Source: Chromatiales bacterium (GTDB lineage: Bacteria > Pseudomonadota > Gammaproteobacteria > Xanthomonadales > SZUA-36). Taken from it: a DNA stretch of 53,959 nucleotides. Below, in pieces: positions 15,219 through 23,396 of this stretch. Under the pieces are notes generated by a model that worked only from the letters and a program-made list of their open reading frames with translations, ran no database searches and was not told the origin of the DNA. The stretch's first letter is position 1. Every line of letters begins with the position of its first letter. A program made the translations under genes and the position numbers. The stretch lies in assembly GCA_024640025.1 (NCBI GenBank), contig JAHEFT010000151.1:1-53959 (forward strand), in the 5' to 3' direction.

Positions 15219-17102
15219 ATGCCATTCCTCAAGCTCGACAAGGTTTATCTACACTACGGCACTCACATACTGCTGGATGCCGTAGACTTCGCCCTGCGCA
15301 GGGGTGACCGAATCGGTTTACTGGGTCGCAACGGTGAAGGCAAAACCACCTTGCTCAAGGTCATCAATGGAGAAATCATTCCCGAAAGCGGCGAACGCTG
15401 GGTGCGCCAGGGAATCAAAATTTCCTACCTGGACCAGTCGCTGCCCGAGGCCGATGAGCAGGATGTTTATGACGTTGTCGCCCATGGCCTGGCCGGGGTT
15501 GGCGATCTGCTGGCGCAATACCACCATGCAATTCTCGCAGGTGACATGCGGGCCCTGGAACGGGTCCAGCAGGAGCTGGAGGCGAAGGATGGCTGGCTGT
15601 TGCAACAGCGGGTTGATACTGTGATCAGCCAACTTCAATTACCCGGCGAGGCGACCATGGCAACCCTGTCCGGTGGCTGGCGCCGCCGCGTGGCGTTGGG
15701 CCAGGCGCTGGTCAGCGAACCCGATATCCTGCTGCTGGACGAGCCCACCAACCACCTGGATATTCCCGCCATTGAGTGGCTGGAAAAACAGCTGCAGGCC
15801 TATAAGGGTACCGTGATGTTCATCACGCATGACCGCGCCTTTTTACAGCAGGTTGCCAACACCATCGTTGAACTGGACCGCGGGCATTTGTCCCGCTGGG
15901 AAGGTGACTACGAGGGCTTTCTGCGCTATCGCGATCAGCAACTGGAAGCCGAGGAGCGCGAAAACGCCTTGTTCGACAAGCGCCTGGCGGAGGAAGAGAA
16001 GTGGATCCGCCAGGGCATCAAGGCGCGGCGCACCCGTAATGAAGGCCGGGTTCGAGCGCTAAAAGCCATGCGGGAGGAGCGAAGGGAACGTCGTGACCTG
16101 ACGGGGCGCGCTGATTTTGGCATGGAATCGGCGGAACGTTCCGGCAAGCGCGTGGTGGAACTGGAGCATGTCTGCAAGAGTTTTGGGGGACTGAAAGTAA
16201 TCGACGATTTCAGTACGGTGATCAAGCGCGGCGACCGCATCGGAATTGTCGGCGCCAACGGCGCCGGAAAATCAACCCTGATCAAGATCCTGTTGGGAGA
16301 ACTCACTCCAGATTCCGGCACCGTTCAGCTCGGCACAAAACTGGAAATTGCTTATTTCGACCAGCAGCGGGCCCACCTGGAGCCGAACAAGAACCTGATC
16401 GATAATGTATGCGGCGGCCAGGACTTTATCGAGATCAATGGCCGGAAACGCCATGCAATCTCTTACCTTGGTGATTTTCTGTTCGCCCCGGATCGCGTCC
16501 GCATGCCGGTCAGCGCGCTGTCCGGGGGCGAGCAGAACCGGGCCATACTGGCCAAGTTGTTCAGCAAGCCGGCCAACCTGCTGGTCCTGGATGAGCCGAC
16601 CAATGATCTGGATGTGGAAACGCTGGAGTTGTTGGAAGAAATTTTGCTCGAATTTGACGGCACGGTCCTGCTGGTCAGCCATGACCGCGAATTCATGGAC
16701 AACGTCGTCACCAGCATCTTCGTCCTGGAAGGGGCTGGACACGTCGCCGAGTATGTCGGCGGTTACAGCAGCTGGGCAGCAAAGGGCGGCAGACTGGTGA
16801 ACCTTGAGCAGCAGGATGAGATGCTGCTGGAAACCGCAAAAAAGGGCGAAACGGCTGTGCAGCCATCTCCGGTAAAGAAGCCGACCCAAAAGCTGTCCTA
16901 CAAGGACCAGAGAGAACTGGATGCGTTGCCGGATGAAATAGACAAGCTGGAACGCCAAAAGGAAGATTTAGAGGCTGAAATTTCGAAACCCGGTTTTTAC
17001 CAGCAGGATCACGCGGCCACTCAAGTTATAATTGACCGGCTAGAGGCAGTCCGCTCCGCACTGGACGCAACTTATGCGCGCTGGCAGGAACTGGAAGGTT
17101 AG
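15219..17102 (+). CDS. uup: ABC-F ATPase, Uup type
   Basis: 627 residues with two ATP-binding cassettes and no membrane segments. Walker A motifs are GRNGEGKTT (36–44) and GANGAGKST; signature and Walker B regions are LSGGWRRRVALGQAL with LLLDEPTNHLD, and LSGGEQNRAILAKLF with LVLDEPTNDLD. A charged linker separates the cassettes, and the C-terminal ~80 residues form the coiled coil typical of Uup, which binds DNA/ribosomes. The ATG at 15219 is chosen over a TTG two codons upstream because the family begins with MPFLKL-like residues. Role: ribosome-associated factor affecting transposon excision and translation. Confidence 0.9.
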   Translation: MPFLKLDKVYLHYGTHILLDAVDFALRRGDRIGLLGRNGEGKTTLLKVINGEIIPESGERWVRQGIKISYLDQSLPEADEQDVYDVVAHGLAGVGDLLAQYHHAILAGDMRALERVQQELEAKDGWLLQQRVDTVISQLQLPGEATMATLSGGWRRRVALGQALVSEPDILLLDEPTNHLDIPAIEWLEKQLQAYKGTVMFITHDRAFLQQVANTIVELDRGHLSRWEGDYEGFLRYRDQQLEAEERENALFDKRLAEEEKWIRQGIKARRTRNEGRVRALKAMREERRERRDLTGRADFGMESAERSGKRVVELEHVCKSFGGLKVIDDFSTVIKRGDRIGIVGANGAGKSTLIKILLGELTPDSGTVQLGTKLEIAYFDQQRAHLEPNKNLIDNVCGGQDFIEINGRKRHAISYLGDFLFAPDRVRMPVSALSGGEQNRAILAKLFSKPANLLVLDEPTNDLDVETLELLEEILLEFDGTVLLVSHDREFMDNVVTSIFVLEGAGHVAEYVGGYSSWAAKGGRLVNLEQQDEMLLETAKKGETAVQPSPVKKPTQKLSYKDQRELDALPDEIDKLERQKEDLEAEISKPGFYQQDHAATQVIIDRLEAVRSALDATYARWQELEG

Positions 17103-17132
17103 GATCATTCAGAAGGATTCGGGAGAATTATC

Positions 17133-17567
17133 ATGTCCACGACCCGCGTCGTTTGTCCGGAATGCAACACCATAAATGCCATTCCGGAAAATCGCCTGCA
17201 AGACAATCCCCATTGCGGAAAGTGCAAAACCCCCATCTTCAAAGCGCAGCCGGTTGAATTGAACGGCGCAAGCTTTGATCGTCACGTTTCAGGAAACGAT
17301 ATTCCCCTGCTGGTGGACTTCTGGGCGCCCTGGTGCGGCCCTTGCTTAACCATGGCCCCGGCGTTTAAAGAGGCGGCATCGACCCTGGAACCGGTCGTGC
17401 GGCTGGCGAAGCTGAATACCGAGGAAGAACAGGCGGTTGGCGCCCGGTTCGGGATTCGCAGCATCCCGACCCTGGTATTGTTTCACAAGGGTCGGGAAGT
17501 CGCCCGCCAGGCGGGTGCCATGATGGCGGGCGACATTATTCGCTGGACCCGGTCCCAGGCGGTCTGA
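17133..17567 (+). CDS. trxC: Thioredoxin 2
   Basis: 144 residues. The N-terminal zinc ribbon has two pairs of cysteines, CPEC (8–11) and CGKC (28–31), characteristic of thioredoxin 2. The thioredoxin fold follows with the active site WCGPC at 67–71 and the cis-proline loop SIPTLVLF. It reduces protein disulfides in the cytoplasm, and in relatives is part of the oxidative-stress response. Its stop codon abuts the stop of the convergent DUF481 gene with no gap. An oxyR gene lies 15 kb away; no OxyR site was identified here. Confidence 0.95.
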   Translation: MSTTRVVCPECNTINAIPENRLQDNPHCGKCKTPIFKAQPVELNGASFDRHVSGNDIPLLVDFWAPWCGPCLTMAPAFKEAASTLEPVVRLAKLNTEEEQAVGARFGIRSIPTLVLFHKGREVARQAGAMMAGDIIRWTRSQAV

Positions 17568-18584
17568 TTAAAACTCTGCGCCGACGCCGATAGCAAGGGT
17601 GGTGTCGTAACTTTCTGTCCCTGCCGCAGGCTCGGTTTCATAATCCCAGCGAAACGAGACACTGGTATACAGGTTGCCGAGGATGTCAAAGCGGAAGCCG
17701 GTGTTGGTCTTGAGGATCAGGTCATTATCGCCGTAAAACTGGTAGCTCATGTTCTGGTTGTGAAAGAAGGAAAGCCTCCCGTCATTCAATTTTTGCTCGT
17801 AGATCAGGTTCCACAAGCCGGTGGCGCCGCCATCGGTATCGCCGGCCAGTTTCTGTTCTGAATAACCCATACCGGCGCTGACGGTCAGGAATTTTTTGGA
17901 ATCTCTGAAGATATCCCTGCCGATGAGTGCACCGACCGTGTAACGATAGCTCAGGTCCTTGATCGGGTCGCGCTCATAACTGGCTGTTGCGCCCAGGTAC
18001 CACGGTTCGTTGAACAGCCAGTTGTAAGAGTAGCGGGCCAGGTCCTGTTTCTTGGTGCTGATGTTATTGTTTTCATCGCGTGCGATGGTGAGTTCCGCCA
18101 GGTGGCGGTGTTCGCCCACCCTTACGCGGGTGTCGGCAAAAAGCAGGTTGCTCTTGTTATCCGTGTTGCCGCCGTTCCAGGTCATGTTCAGGTCGACGTG
18201 CGAAACGCGCTCGTAATAGGCCTGTGGCAGCGCTGCCATGGCCAGCTGAGCCAGACCGACATTCATTGGCGCATCATCGACAATCAGGGTCTGCTGCCCG
18301 TCATTAGTTGAGCCGGCGAACTGCGCGTTGACTTCACTGCCGTCCTCCAATTCCACTTCGTAGACTTTTTCGGCCTCGATGGATACGACCTCGGCGAGGT
18401 CAACCGTAAATTCGCTGGCGTAGGCCGGTTTGATGTAAACTTTGTTGTCTTCGACCTTCTTCACATCACCGGTGATGATGTCGCCATTTTTCATCTGCAG
18501 TTGATCGGCCAGGGCGAGGCCCGGCAGAAAAATAACAGCCAATATGAAGGATACGGCGGGGTTCCGCCTGATTCGGATATTCAT
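17568..18584 (-). CDS. DUF481-family outer-membrane protein
   Basis: 338 residues from the ATG at 18584, with GGAGAG upstream. The signal peptide ends at ALA–DQ. An SH3-like/LSm-like N-terminal region (QLQMKNGDIITGDVKKVEDN) precedes a beta-rich C-terminal domain that ends in aromatic F (GVGAEF), as in outer-membrane barrels of the YdiY/DUF481 family. Function of the family is little known; salt- or acid-inducible expression is reported for YdiY. It is divergent from the sortase gene with ~125 bp between starts. Confidence 0.85.
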   Translation of the reverse strand: MNIRIRRNPAVSFILAVIFLPGLALADQLQMKNGDIITGDVKKVEDNKVYIKPAYASEFTVDLAEVVSIEAEKVYEVELEDGSEVNAQFAGSTNDGQQTLIVDDAPMNVGLAQLAMAALPQAYYERVSHVDLNMTWNGGNTDNKSNLLFADTRVRVGEHRHLAELTIARDENNNISTKKQDLARYSYNWLFNEPWYLGATASYERDPIKDLSYRYTVGALIGRDIFRDSKKFLTVSAGMGYSEQKLAGDTDGGATGLWNLIYEQKLNDGRLSFFHNQNMSYQFYGDNDLILKTNTGFRFDILGNLYTSVSFRWDYETEPAAGTESYDTTLAIGVGAEF

Positions 18585-18708
18585 GGTGTTCTCTCCGGTT
18601 TTCAATCATTAAACCAAGTGTGTGCGGAATCCTCTCCGCCGCACAAAGCGCGTTATTATATACACCAATTACCGTTCAGTCTTGCGGCAAAGAACTTTCG
18701 GAGTCGAT

Positions 18709-19377
18709 ATGAAAAGTACGCTGAAGAAAAATCTCGGTTGGCTGGAAGCCGGCTTTTATCTTGGCGGCGTCGCCTTGCTGGTCGTGTATTTTCAGATCAG
18801 GGCGGATGGCGACCGGCTGAGAGAAGAGGGCGTGACGGCTTTCCAGGCTGCCGCCGGCAGTGCAATCGTGCTTGAGAATTCTGCTACGGGTGAAACCATG
18901 CAGGCGGCGGTTGCGGCTCCCAACCAGGAGTTGTGGGATAACAAACGTATCGCGGAATACGAAGAAAGCCTTAAAGTAGAGGCCGATCCTCCCCTGGCTG
19001 TTTTAAGCATCAGCAAACTGGATATCCAGGTGCCGGTCTACAACGGCACGGACGATTTCAATCTCAATCGCGGAGTAGGCAGAATCAAGGGAACCGCCGC
19101 TGTTGATGCTGCCGGCAACCTCGGGATTGCCGGGCATCGGGATGGATTTTTCAGGGGTCTCAAGGACATCGTGATCGGAGACGAAGTCACATTGCAAACC
19201 ACCAGCGGTGAGATCAGCTACGCTGTGTCTTCAATCGATATTGTCGATCCGAGCGACGTCTCCGTGCTTTATCCAACGGCCGAATCAACAATAACCCTTG
19301 TAACCTGCTACCCTTTTTACTATGTTGGGCACGCGCCGAAACGTTATATCGTCAAGGCGACTGCCAAACATTTTTAA
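18709..19377 (+). CDS. Class D sortase, marine proteobacterial type
   Basis: 222 residues from the ATG at 18709 (GGAG upstream). One N-terminal transmembrane segment at ~11–30 anchors it with the catalytic domain in the periplasm. The transpeptidase triad is present: H143 in AGHRDGFF, C200 in TLVTCYPFYY and R212 in APKRYIV. It would cleave an LPXTG-like signal between T and the next residue; the acceptor in Gram-negatives is unknown. The next gene, 25 bp downstream, ends in LPKTA plus a hydrophobic tail and is the obvious substrate. Confidence 0.92.
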   Translation: MKSTLKKNLGWLEAGFYLGGVALLVVYFQIRADGDRLREEGVTAFQAAAGSAIVLENSATGETMQAAVAAPNQELWDNKRIAEYEESLKVEADPPLAVLSISKLDIQVPVYNGTDDFNLNRGVGRIKGTAAVDAAGNLGIAGHRDGFFRGLKDIVIGDEVTLQTTSGEISYAVSSIDIVDPSDVSVLYPTAESTITLVTCYPFYYVGHAPKRYIVKATAKHF

Positions 19378-19402
19378 TCTGAAACCTTTAGAGAGGGAAC
19401 AT

Positions 19403-19978
19403 ATGAAAAAGACACTTTTAATTTCCATACTGGCACTTCTGGGTGCAATCGGATTTACCTCCGCTGCGCAGGCAGCCACCTGCGCGGATGTCAATTATTC
19501 AGCGGAATTACTCGCGGAAAACCCGATGATCAAGGATGCCTGCCTGGAAGTCGTCGAAAAGAACGGTATTGAGGCTATCCGGTTGCATGCCAAAGTGGTG
19601 CGCCAGGGTGTGACTTCGACCACGGTGCGCTGGAAGATGCCCGATGGTTCCTGGAGCAGCTCAGACCGTCGTTATCCGACACGTGGAGCGACCGCCGATA
19701 TTGATGGCCAGGACATTAAGATCCATGACCTGGCGCCCGGACAGGAGGTCAATGTCTACGTTCCCTCGGCAAACAACTGGAGCCTGATGGCTGCCACGCC
19801 TGCAGCGGCAGCGGCGCCCGCGCCCGCGCCAGCACCTGTTGCTGCGCCCGCACCCGCGCCGGAACCAATGCCGGCAGCATTGCCGAAAACGGCAACCCAG
19901 CTGTCTCTGTTCGCCCTGTTGGGTGGCCTGCTTATCCTGTTGGGTGGCGCTGTAAGTATCGTGCGTACGCGCCTCTGA
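19403..19978 (+). CDS. Secreted protein with LPKTA sortase signal
   Basis: 191 residues from the ATG at 19403, preceded by AGAGGGAA. A Sec signal peptide ends near AQA (24). The mature domain (~25–125) has two cysteines (27 and 47) and a beta-rich core (VRWKMPDGSWSSSDRRYPT); I do not recognise it. A Pro/Ala linker (~132–158) extends it, then LPKTA (160–164), a hydrophobic helix and a final RTRL. This is a complete cell-wall-type sorting signal in a Gram-negative setting. Together with the preceding class D sortase it makes a two-gene system. Confidence 0.88.
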   Translation: MKKTLLISILALLGAIGFTSAAQAATCADVNYSAELLAENPMIKDACLEVVEKNGIEAIRLHAKVVRQGVTSTTVRWKMPDGSWSSSDRRYPTRGATADIDGQDIKIHDLAPGQEVNVYVPSANNWSLMAATPAAAAAPAPAPAPVAAPAPAPEPMPAALPKTATQLSLFALLGGLLILLGGAVSIVRTRL

Positions 19979-20025
19979 AAAAAGTATGAACGGCCGCCAG
20001 GTGCGCCGTTTTACTGATCATAAGC

Positions 20026-20054
20026 AAAGAGCGCCTCGTGCGCTCTTTGTTTTT
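20026..20054 (+). terminator. Terminator after the LPKTA protein
   Basis: AAAGAGCGC (20026–20034) and GCGCTCTTT (20040–20048) form a perfect 9-bp stem with a CTCGT loop, followed by GTTTTT. The A-rich 5' arm means it could also serve the converging nsrR gene. Confidence 0.88.
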
Positions 20055-20063
20055 GGGAAGTGC

Positions 20064-20498
20064 TCAGGCTGTCATGCCAAGGGCCTCGGCCAACCTGGCC
20101 CGCGGTTTGATCAAATCACTCAGGGTAAAACGATCAAGCGTTTTCAGGTAGGCTTCCAGTGCCTGTCTCAGCGCAATTTTCAGTTCACACATGGGTTTGA
20201 TTGCACACTGGCCGTCAACACAGAAACACTCGACAAGATTGAGGTCGTCTTCCATATCCCGAACGACATCAGCGATAACGATCTCTTTCGGTGGCTTGGC
20301 CAGCGCTATACCTCCCCCCGGGCCCCGGCGTGCATCCAGGTAACCCATTCGGGTCAGCAGGCTGACGACTTTCATAAGGTGGTTACGTGATATGCCATAG
20401 GCCTCGGAAATTTCACGGATGGTAACCCGGCCATTGTCCCTGAGACCGAGATAAATCAAGACGCGAAGTGAATAGTCGGTGAATCTTGTGAGTTTCAT
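20064..20498 (-). CDS. nsrR: Rrf2-family regulator, NsrR type
   Basis: 144 residues. N-terminal winged helix with ISRNHLMKVVSLLTRMGYL as the recognition region, then GGGIALAKPP, standard for Rrf2 proteins. Cysteines C91, C93, C98 and C104 lie in an ECF–C–C arrangement like the iron–sulfur ligands of NsrR. NsrR senses nitric oxide by cluster nitrosylation and represses NO-detoxification genes. It is divergent from a c-type cytochrome lipoprotein and shares a control region with an FNR-like box. IscR and RsrR are alternatives, but the N-terminus (MKLTRFTDYSLRVLIYL) fits NsrR best. Confidence 0.85.
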   Translation of the reverse strand: MKLTRFTDYSLRVLIYLGLRDNGRVTIREISEAYGISRNHLMKVVSLLTRMGYLDARRGPGGGIALAKPPKEIVIADVVRDMEDDLNLVECFCVDGQCAIKPMCELKIALRQALEAYLKTLDRFTLSDLIKPRARLAEALGMTA

Positions 20499-20588
20499 GG
20501 TTATACACCGTTACATCAATTTATAATTCCGAACGCGTATTGATGCGTAGAATTACACTTAATTTAACAATTGGATTGCATTTGCATA

Positions 20589-20602
20589 TTGATTCATATC
20601 AA
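20589..20602. promoter_or_regulatory. FNR/Anr-type binding site
   Basis: TTGATTCATATCAA is a perfect TTGAT–N4–ATCAA palindrome. It lies 31 bp before the cytochrome ATG and ~90 bp before the nsrR ATG. The spacing is too short for class II activation of the cytochrome from that start, so it may activate nsrR or block the cytochrome promoter. Confidence 0.7.
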
Positions 20603-20632
20603 GGTTGTTTAATATGCAAGGAGAGTAAATTT

Positions 20633-21097
20633 ATGAGACCCAGCGGTTTTTTGTTCCTGGCTGTTTCACTGGCTGTGTTACTGGGCGCCTGTGCCAAGGA
20701 AGAAGCTGCCGCACCGGCAGTTGATCCCGCGCCTGCGGATCATGCCGCGCAAGCCGGCACCATGACCATGGAACAACGCATGGCCCGTGGCGGGAAACTG
20801 TATGCCGCCCATTGCGCGGCTTGCCACCAGGCCAACGGCCAGGGCCTGGCCGGCGCATTTCCTCCATTGGCAGAGTCCGACTACCTGGCCAGTGGCGGTC
20901 CAGCCGTGGCCATCAACGTCGTATTGAATGGGCTGACCGGCCCGATTTCGGTAAACGGCAAGGACTACAATTCGGTCATGCCCAACCTGTCTTATCTGAG
21001 CGACAGCGATGTGGCGGATATCGTCACGTATGTGTTCAATTCCTGGGGCAATCCGGGTGGTGAGGTGAGTTCTGCCGACGTGGCTGCAGCACGATGA
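20633..21097 (+). CDS. Lipoprotein c-type cytochrome
   Basis: 154 residues from the ATG at 20633, with GGAGAG seven bases upstream; the longer upstream start runs through the control region. Signal peptide with lipobox LGAC (acylated C20). A Pro/Ala linker precedes a single class I cytochrome c domain: heme attachment CAACH at 61–65, with a likely axial Met in the SVMPNLSYLSD segment. It would carry electrons at the periplasmic face, for example to a terminal or NO reductase. An NsrR-type regulator is divergent, so a nitrosative or low-oxygen role is plausible. Confidence 0.87.
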   Translation: MRPSGFLFLAVSLAVLLGACAKEEAAAPAVDPAPADHAAQAGTMTMEQRMARGGKLYAAHCAACHQANGQGLAGAFPPLAESDYLASGGPAVAINVVLNGLTGPISVNGKDYNSVMPNLSYLSDSDVADIVTYVFNSWGNPGGEVSSADVAAAR

Positions 21098-21120
21098 CCA
21101 CAACACGACGCAGGATATTT

Positions 21121-21786
21121 TCAGATTTCGATCACACCTGATGACGAGGCCATCAAAACCAGGTCTGCCGGACGTATCGCCCACAGGCCGTTGGTGACGA
21201 CGCCGGGCAGGTTGTTCAGTTGTTTCTCAATACGGACCGGGTCGACCAGGTCCATGTTGTGAACATCGAGAATGACATTGCCGTTGTCCGTCGAAAAATT
21301 CTGCCGGAGCTCCGGCTGGCCGCCCATAGCCACCAGTTGACGGGCCACGAAACTTCGGGCCATAGGAATCACTTCCACGGGCAAGGGAAATTTGCCCAGC
21401 ACGCTGACTTTTTTGCTTTCATCCACGATGCAGACGAAGCGGCGACTGGCGGCCGTGACAATTTTCTCCCGGGTGAGTGCGCCGCCTCCGCCCTTGATCA
21501 GGCGGCGGTGGGCGTCGAACTCGTCCGCGCCGTCAATATACAAATCCAGGGTTCCGGCCAGGTTCAGATCCCGTACTTCGATGCCATGGGACTCCAACAG
21601 GCGTGTGGACGCCTCGGATGACGATACCGCGGCCTCAAGGCGTTTGCCGCTGTCCGCGAGGGCTTCAATAAAACAATTAACCGTACTGCCCGTACCAACC
21701 CCGAGCACCATGTCGGAGCGAACATGTTTCAGCGCGGCTTGAGCAACCTGCTGTTTTTGAATGTGCTGCTGTTCAGGGGTTGTCAT
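21121..21786 (-). CDS. rpiA: Ribose-5-phosphate isomerase A
   Basis: 221 residues; interconverts ribose 5-phosphate and ribulose 5-phosphate in the pentose phosphate pathway. Motifs [23 protein letters not shown] and [13 protein letters not shown] are the substrate phosphate and catalytic loops; the acidic and Lys catalytic residues ([15 protein letters not shown]) are intact. Its ATG overlaps the stop of the EVE gene by 4 bp, so EVE and rpiA are coupled. The fau–EVE–rpiA run follows the usual gammaproteobacterial neighbourhood of zapA and 6S RNA. Confidence 0.96.
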   Translation of the reverse strand: MTTPEQQHIQKQQVAQAALKHVRSDMVLGVGTGSTVNCFIEALADSGKRLEAAVSSSEASTRLLESHGIEVRDLNLAGTLDLYIDGADEFDAHRRLIKGGGGALTREKIVTAASRRFVCIVDESKKVSVLGKFPLPVEVIPMARSFVARQLVAMGGQPELRQNFSTDNGNVILDVHNMDLVDPVRIEKQLNNLPGVVTNGLWAIRPADLVLMASSSGVIEI

Positions 21787-22256
21787 GATTCTGCTTTCTC
21801 CAGTGCAAGAATGAATTCCCAGTGCTCCGGTGCCACGGGCATTATCGATAACCGATTGCCGCGCCGGATCAGGGGAAAACCCTCCAGGGGGGCGGTATGC
21901 TCTTTCAATTCAGACAGGCTGACCAGGCGCCTCGTCTTGCGCCGGTACTTGATATCGCGCATCAGCCAGCGCGGATTATCCGGTTTACTGCCGGCGTCGA
22001 AATAACGGCTGTTGGAATCGAACTGGGTATGGTCCGGATAAGCATCGGAAACGATTTCACAGATTCCGACAATTCCCGGGGTTGCACAGTTTGAATGATA
22101 GAAAAATGCCAGGTCCCCCTTTTGCATCTCATCACGAATGAAGTTCCGGGCCTGGTAATTCCTGATTCCGTCCCAGTGCTCCTTTTTTCCCGGCGCGGCT
22201 TTCAGGTCGTCGATGCTGAACGCTTCCGGTTCGCTCTTGATCAGCCAGTAGTTCAT
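21783..22256 (-). CDS. EVE-domain protein (YTH-like fold)
   Basis: 157 residues. Single EVE (PUA-like) domain: [18 protein letters not shown] at the N-terminus, then [31 protein letters not shown] and the [12 protein letters not shown]-like C-terminal segment. EVE domains bind modified nucleobases in DNA or RNA; the bacterial cellular target is unresolved. It overlaps rpiA by 4 bp and lies 3 bp after fau, so it is in the same operon. Confidence 0.93.
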   Translation of the reverse strand: MNYWLIKSEPEAFSIDDLKAAPGKKEHWDGIRNYQARNFIRDEMQKGDLAFFYHSNCATPGIVGICEIVSDAYPDHTQFDSNSRYFDAGSKPDNPRWLMRDIKYRRKTRRLVSLSELKEHTAPLEGFPLIRRGNRLSIMPVAPEHWEFILALEKAES

Positions 22257-22259
22257 TTT

Positions 22260-22862
22260 TCATTCCTCACAGGTAAACCAGCCATTTTCAGTCAGGATGC
22301 AATGCAGTCGAATATCCCACGGGTCACCGGGAACACGATGCACCCTTTGCAGTTCGTACCCAACGCCCATTCGAATGGGTCTTTTGAGTTCAGCGAAAGG
22401 CTGAAACAGCCGGTCATAAAAACTGGCGCCCATGCCCAGCCGGCCACCAGCACGGTCCCAGCCGACCAGGGGCATCAGCACCAGGTCGATGTCTGTCGCG
22501 ATAATATCTCCGGGCCTTGCCGGTTCAGCGATACCAAAACGATTGGGAACGAGGTCTTCATCAGGAGACCACCGCCTGAAGGTGATGATTGCCTTGCCGG
22601 GGGCGTCCTGTACGACAGGGAGCGCCAGAGTCGCGCCCTTGCTGTCCAGCCAGGCCAGCGCGGGCGCCAGGTCCGGCTCACCGTCAAACGCCATGTAGGC
22701 CGCTACAACCCCGGGAACGTTCCGGCCGGCATAATCTTCGAGGTGTCGATTGATCTGCGTATCCCATTGCGCACGCTGTTCCGGGCCTATGCTCGCGCGC
22801 TTTTGCCGGATTTTCTTGCGAAGCCGGGTTTTCAGAGTTTTCTGACTAGGTTCGATAAGCAT
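22260..22862 (-). CDS. fau: 5-formyltetrahydrofolate cyclo-ligase
   Basis: 200 residues from the ATG at 22862; an upstream in-frame extension would run into 6S RNA and is rejected. Converts 5-formyl-THF to 5,10-methenyl-THF using ATP. Family motifs include KKIRQKRASIGPEQR near the N-terminus and the C-terminal VPLVGWDRAGGRLGMGASFYDR-like nucleotide/folate loop (here LMPLVGWDRAGGRLGMG). It lies directly downstream of 6S RNA, the ssrS–ygfA arrangement known from E. coli, and is likely co-transcribed with it. Confidence 0.93.
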   Translation of the reverse strand: MLIEPSQKTLKTRLRKKIRQKRASIGPEQRAQWDTQINRHLEDYAGRNVPGVVAAYMAFDGEPDLAPALAWLDSKGATLALPVVQDAPGKAIITFRRWSPDEDLVPNRFGIAEPARPGDIIATDIDLVLMPLVGWDRAGGRLGMGASFYDRLFQPFAELKRPIRMGVGYELQRVHRVPGDPWDIRLHCILTENGWFTCEE

Positions 22863-22890
22863 GGGACAGGCAGAAAAGATGTATATAAAA

Positions 22891-23072
22891 GCCCTCCATG
22901 GTGCCGCTACGGCCCAGTGACCTTGAACCAAAGGTTCAGGTGGGATGGCTTACGAGGCTTCAGGCTTTTCGCTAAAAGCAAACATGCACACCAGCACTCA
23001 GATCAGCTACCCCGTGGTCAATATGTAGGGACAAGGTATTTAACAGGTCCGTTGGCAAACACCACAGGGGGC
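22891..23072 (-). ncRNA. ssrS: 6S RNA
   Basis: A ~182-nt RNA that binds the sigma-70 holoenzyme active site by mimicking an open promoter. It sits between zapA and fau, the conserved ssrS location. On the minus strand the 3' half has CCTGAACCTTTGGTTCAAGG and GGGCCGTAGCGGCACC, the conserved hairpin and closing-stem segments of gammaproteobacterial 6S. The ends pair: GCCCCCTGTGGTG (5') with CACCATGGAGGGC (3'). Precise ends are estimated from this pairing and from the −10 box. Nothing else in the 230-bp gap codes for protein. Confidence 0.87.
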
Positions 23073-23078
23073 AAAATG

Positions 23079-23084
23079 AGTATA
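23079..23084 (-). promoter_or_regulatory. −10 box of 6S RNA
   Basis: TATACT on the minus strand ends six bases before the inferred 6S 5' end. It overlaps the region just after the zapA stop. No convincing −35 was found. Confidence 0.55.
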
Positions 23085-23090
23085 ACGCGA

Positions 23091-23387
23091 TCAGCCTTTC
23101 AGCGCATCATCGATCTGGTCGGCGAGTTTTCTGATCCGGTTGTCGATGTTCTCCTGCCGATAATTTTCGGTAGCCCGCAGCTTCATGAGTTCCGCACTGA
23201 AATTCAGCGCGGCTTGCAGGGCGATTCGCTCGAGTGACATCAGGCGGCCCGTATCCTTGATCTCGCTCATCGTCTCGTCCAGGTGACGGGCGGCTTCGAC
23301 CAGATCGTTACGCTGATCAGGGTCACATGCGAATTGGTATTTCTTATCGAGAATAATGACCGAGACAGGCTCAGGTGAGTTACTCAT
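23091..23387 (-). CDS. zapA: Cell division protein ZapA
   Basis: 98 residues from the ATG at 23387 (a TTG two codons earlier is the alternative). Small coiled-coil protein that bundles FtsZ filaments. The N-terminal PVSVIILDKKYQFAC strand block and the C-terminal helix (YRQENIDNRIRKLADQIDDAL) match the family. Downstream lies 6S RNA; upstream, 9 bp away, is a zapB-like coiled-coil gene. The arrangement is the typical gammaproteobacterial one. Confidence 0.93.
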   Translation of the reverse strand: MSNSPEPVSVIILDKKYQFACDPDQRNDLVEAARHLDETMSEIKDTGRLMSLERIALQAALNFSAELMKLRATENYRQENIDNRIRKLADQIDDALKG

Positions 23388-23396
23388 GCCCAAGCC

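Noticed and set aside
22095-23237. 380-codon open frame on the plus strand across EVE, fau, 6S RNA and zapA
   Set aside because: It runs antisense to four well-supported genes including a structural RNA; no motif or start site supports it.
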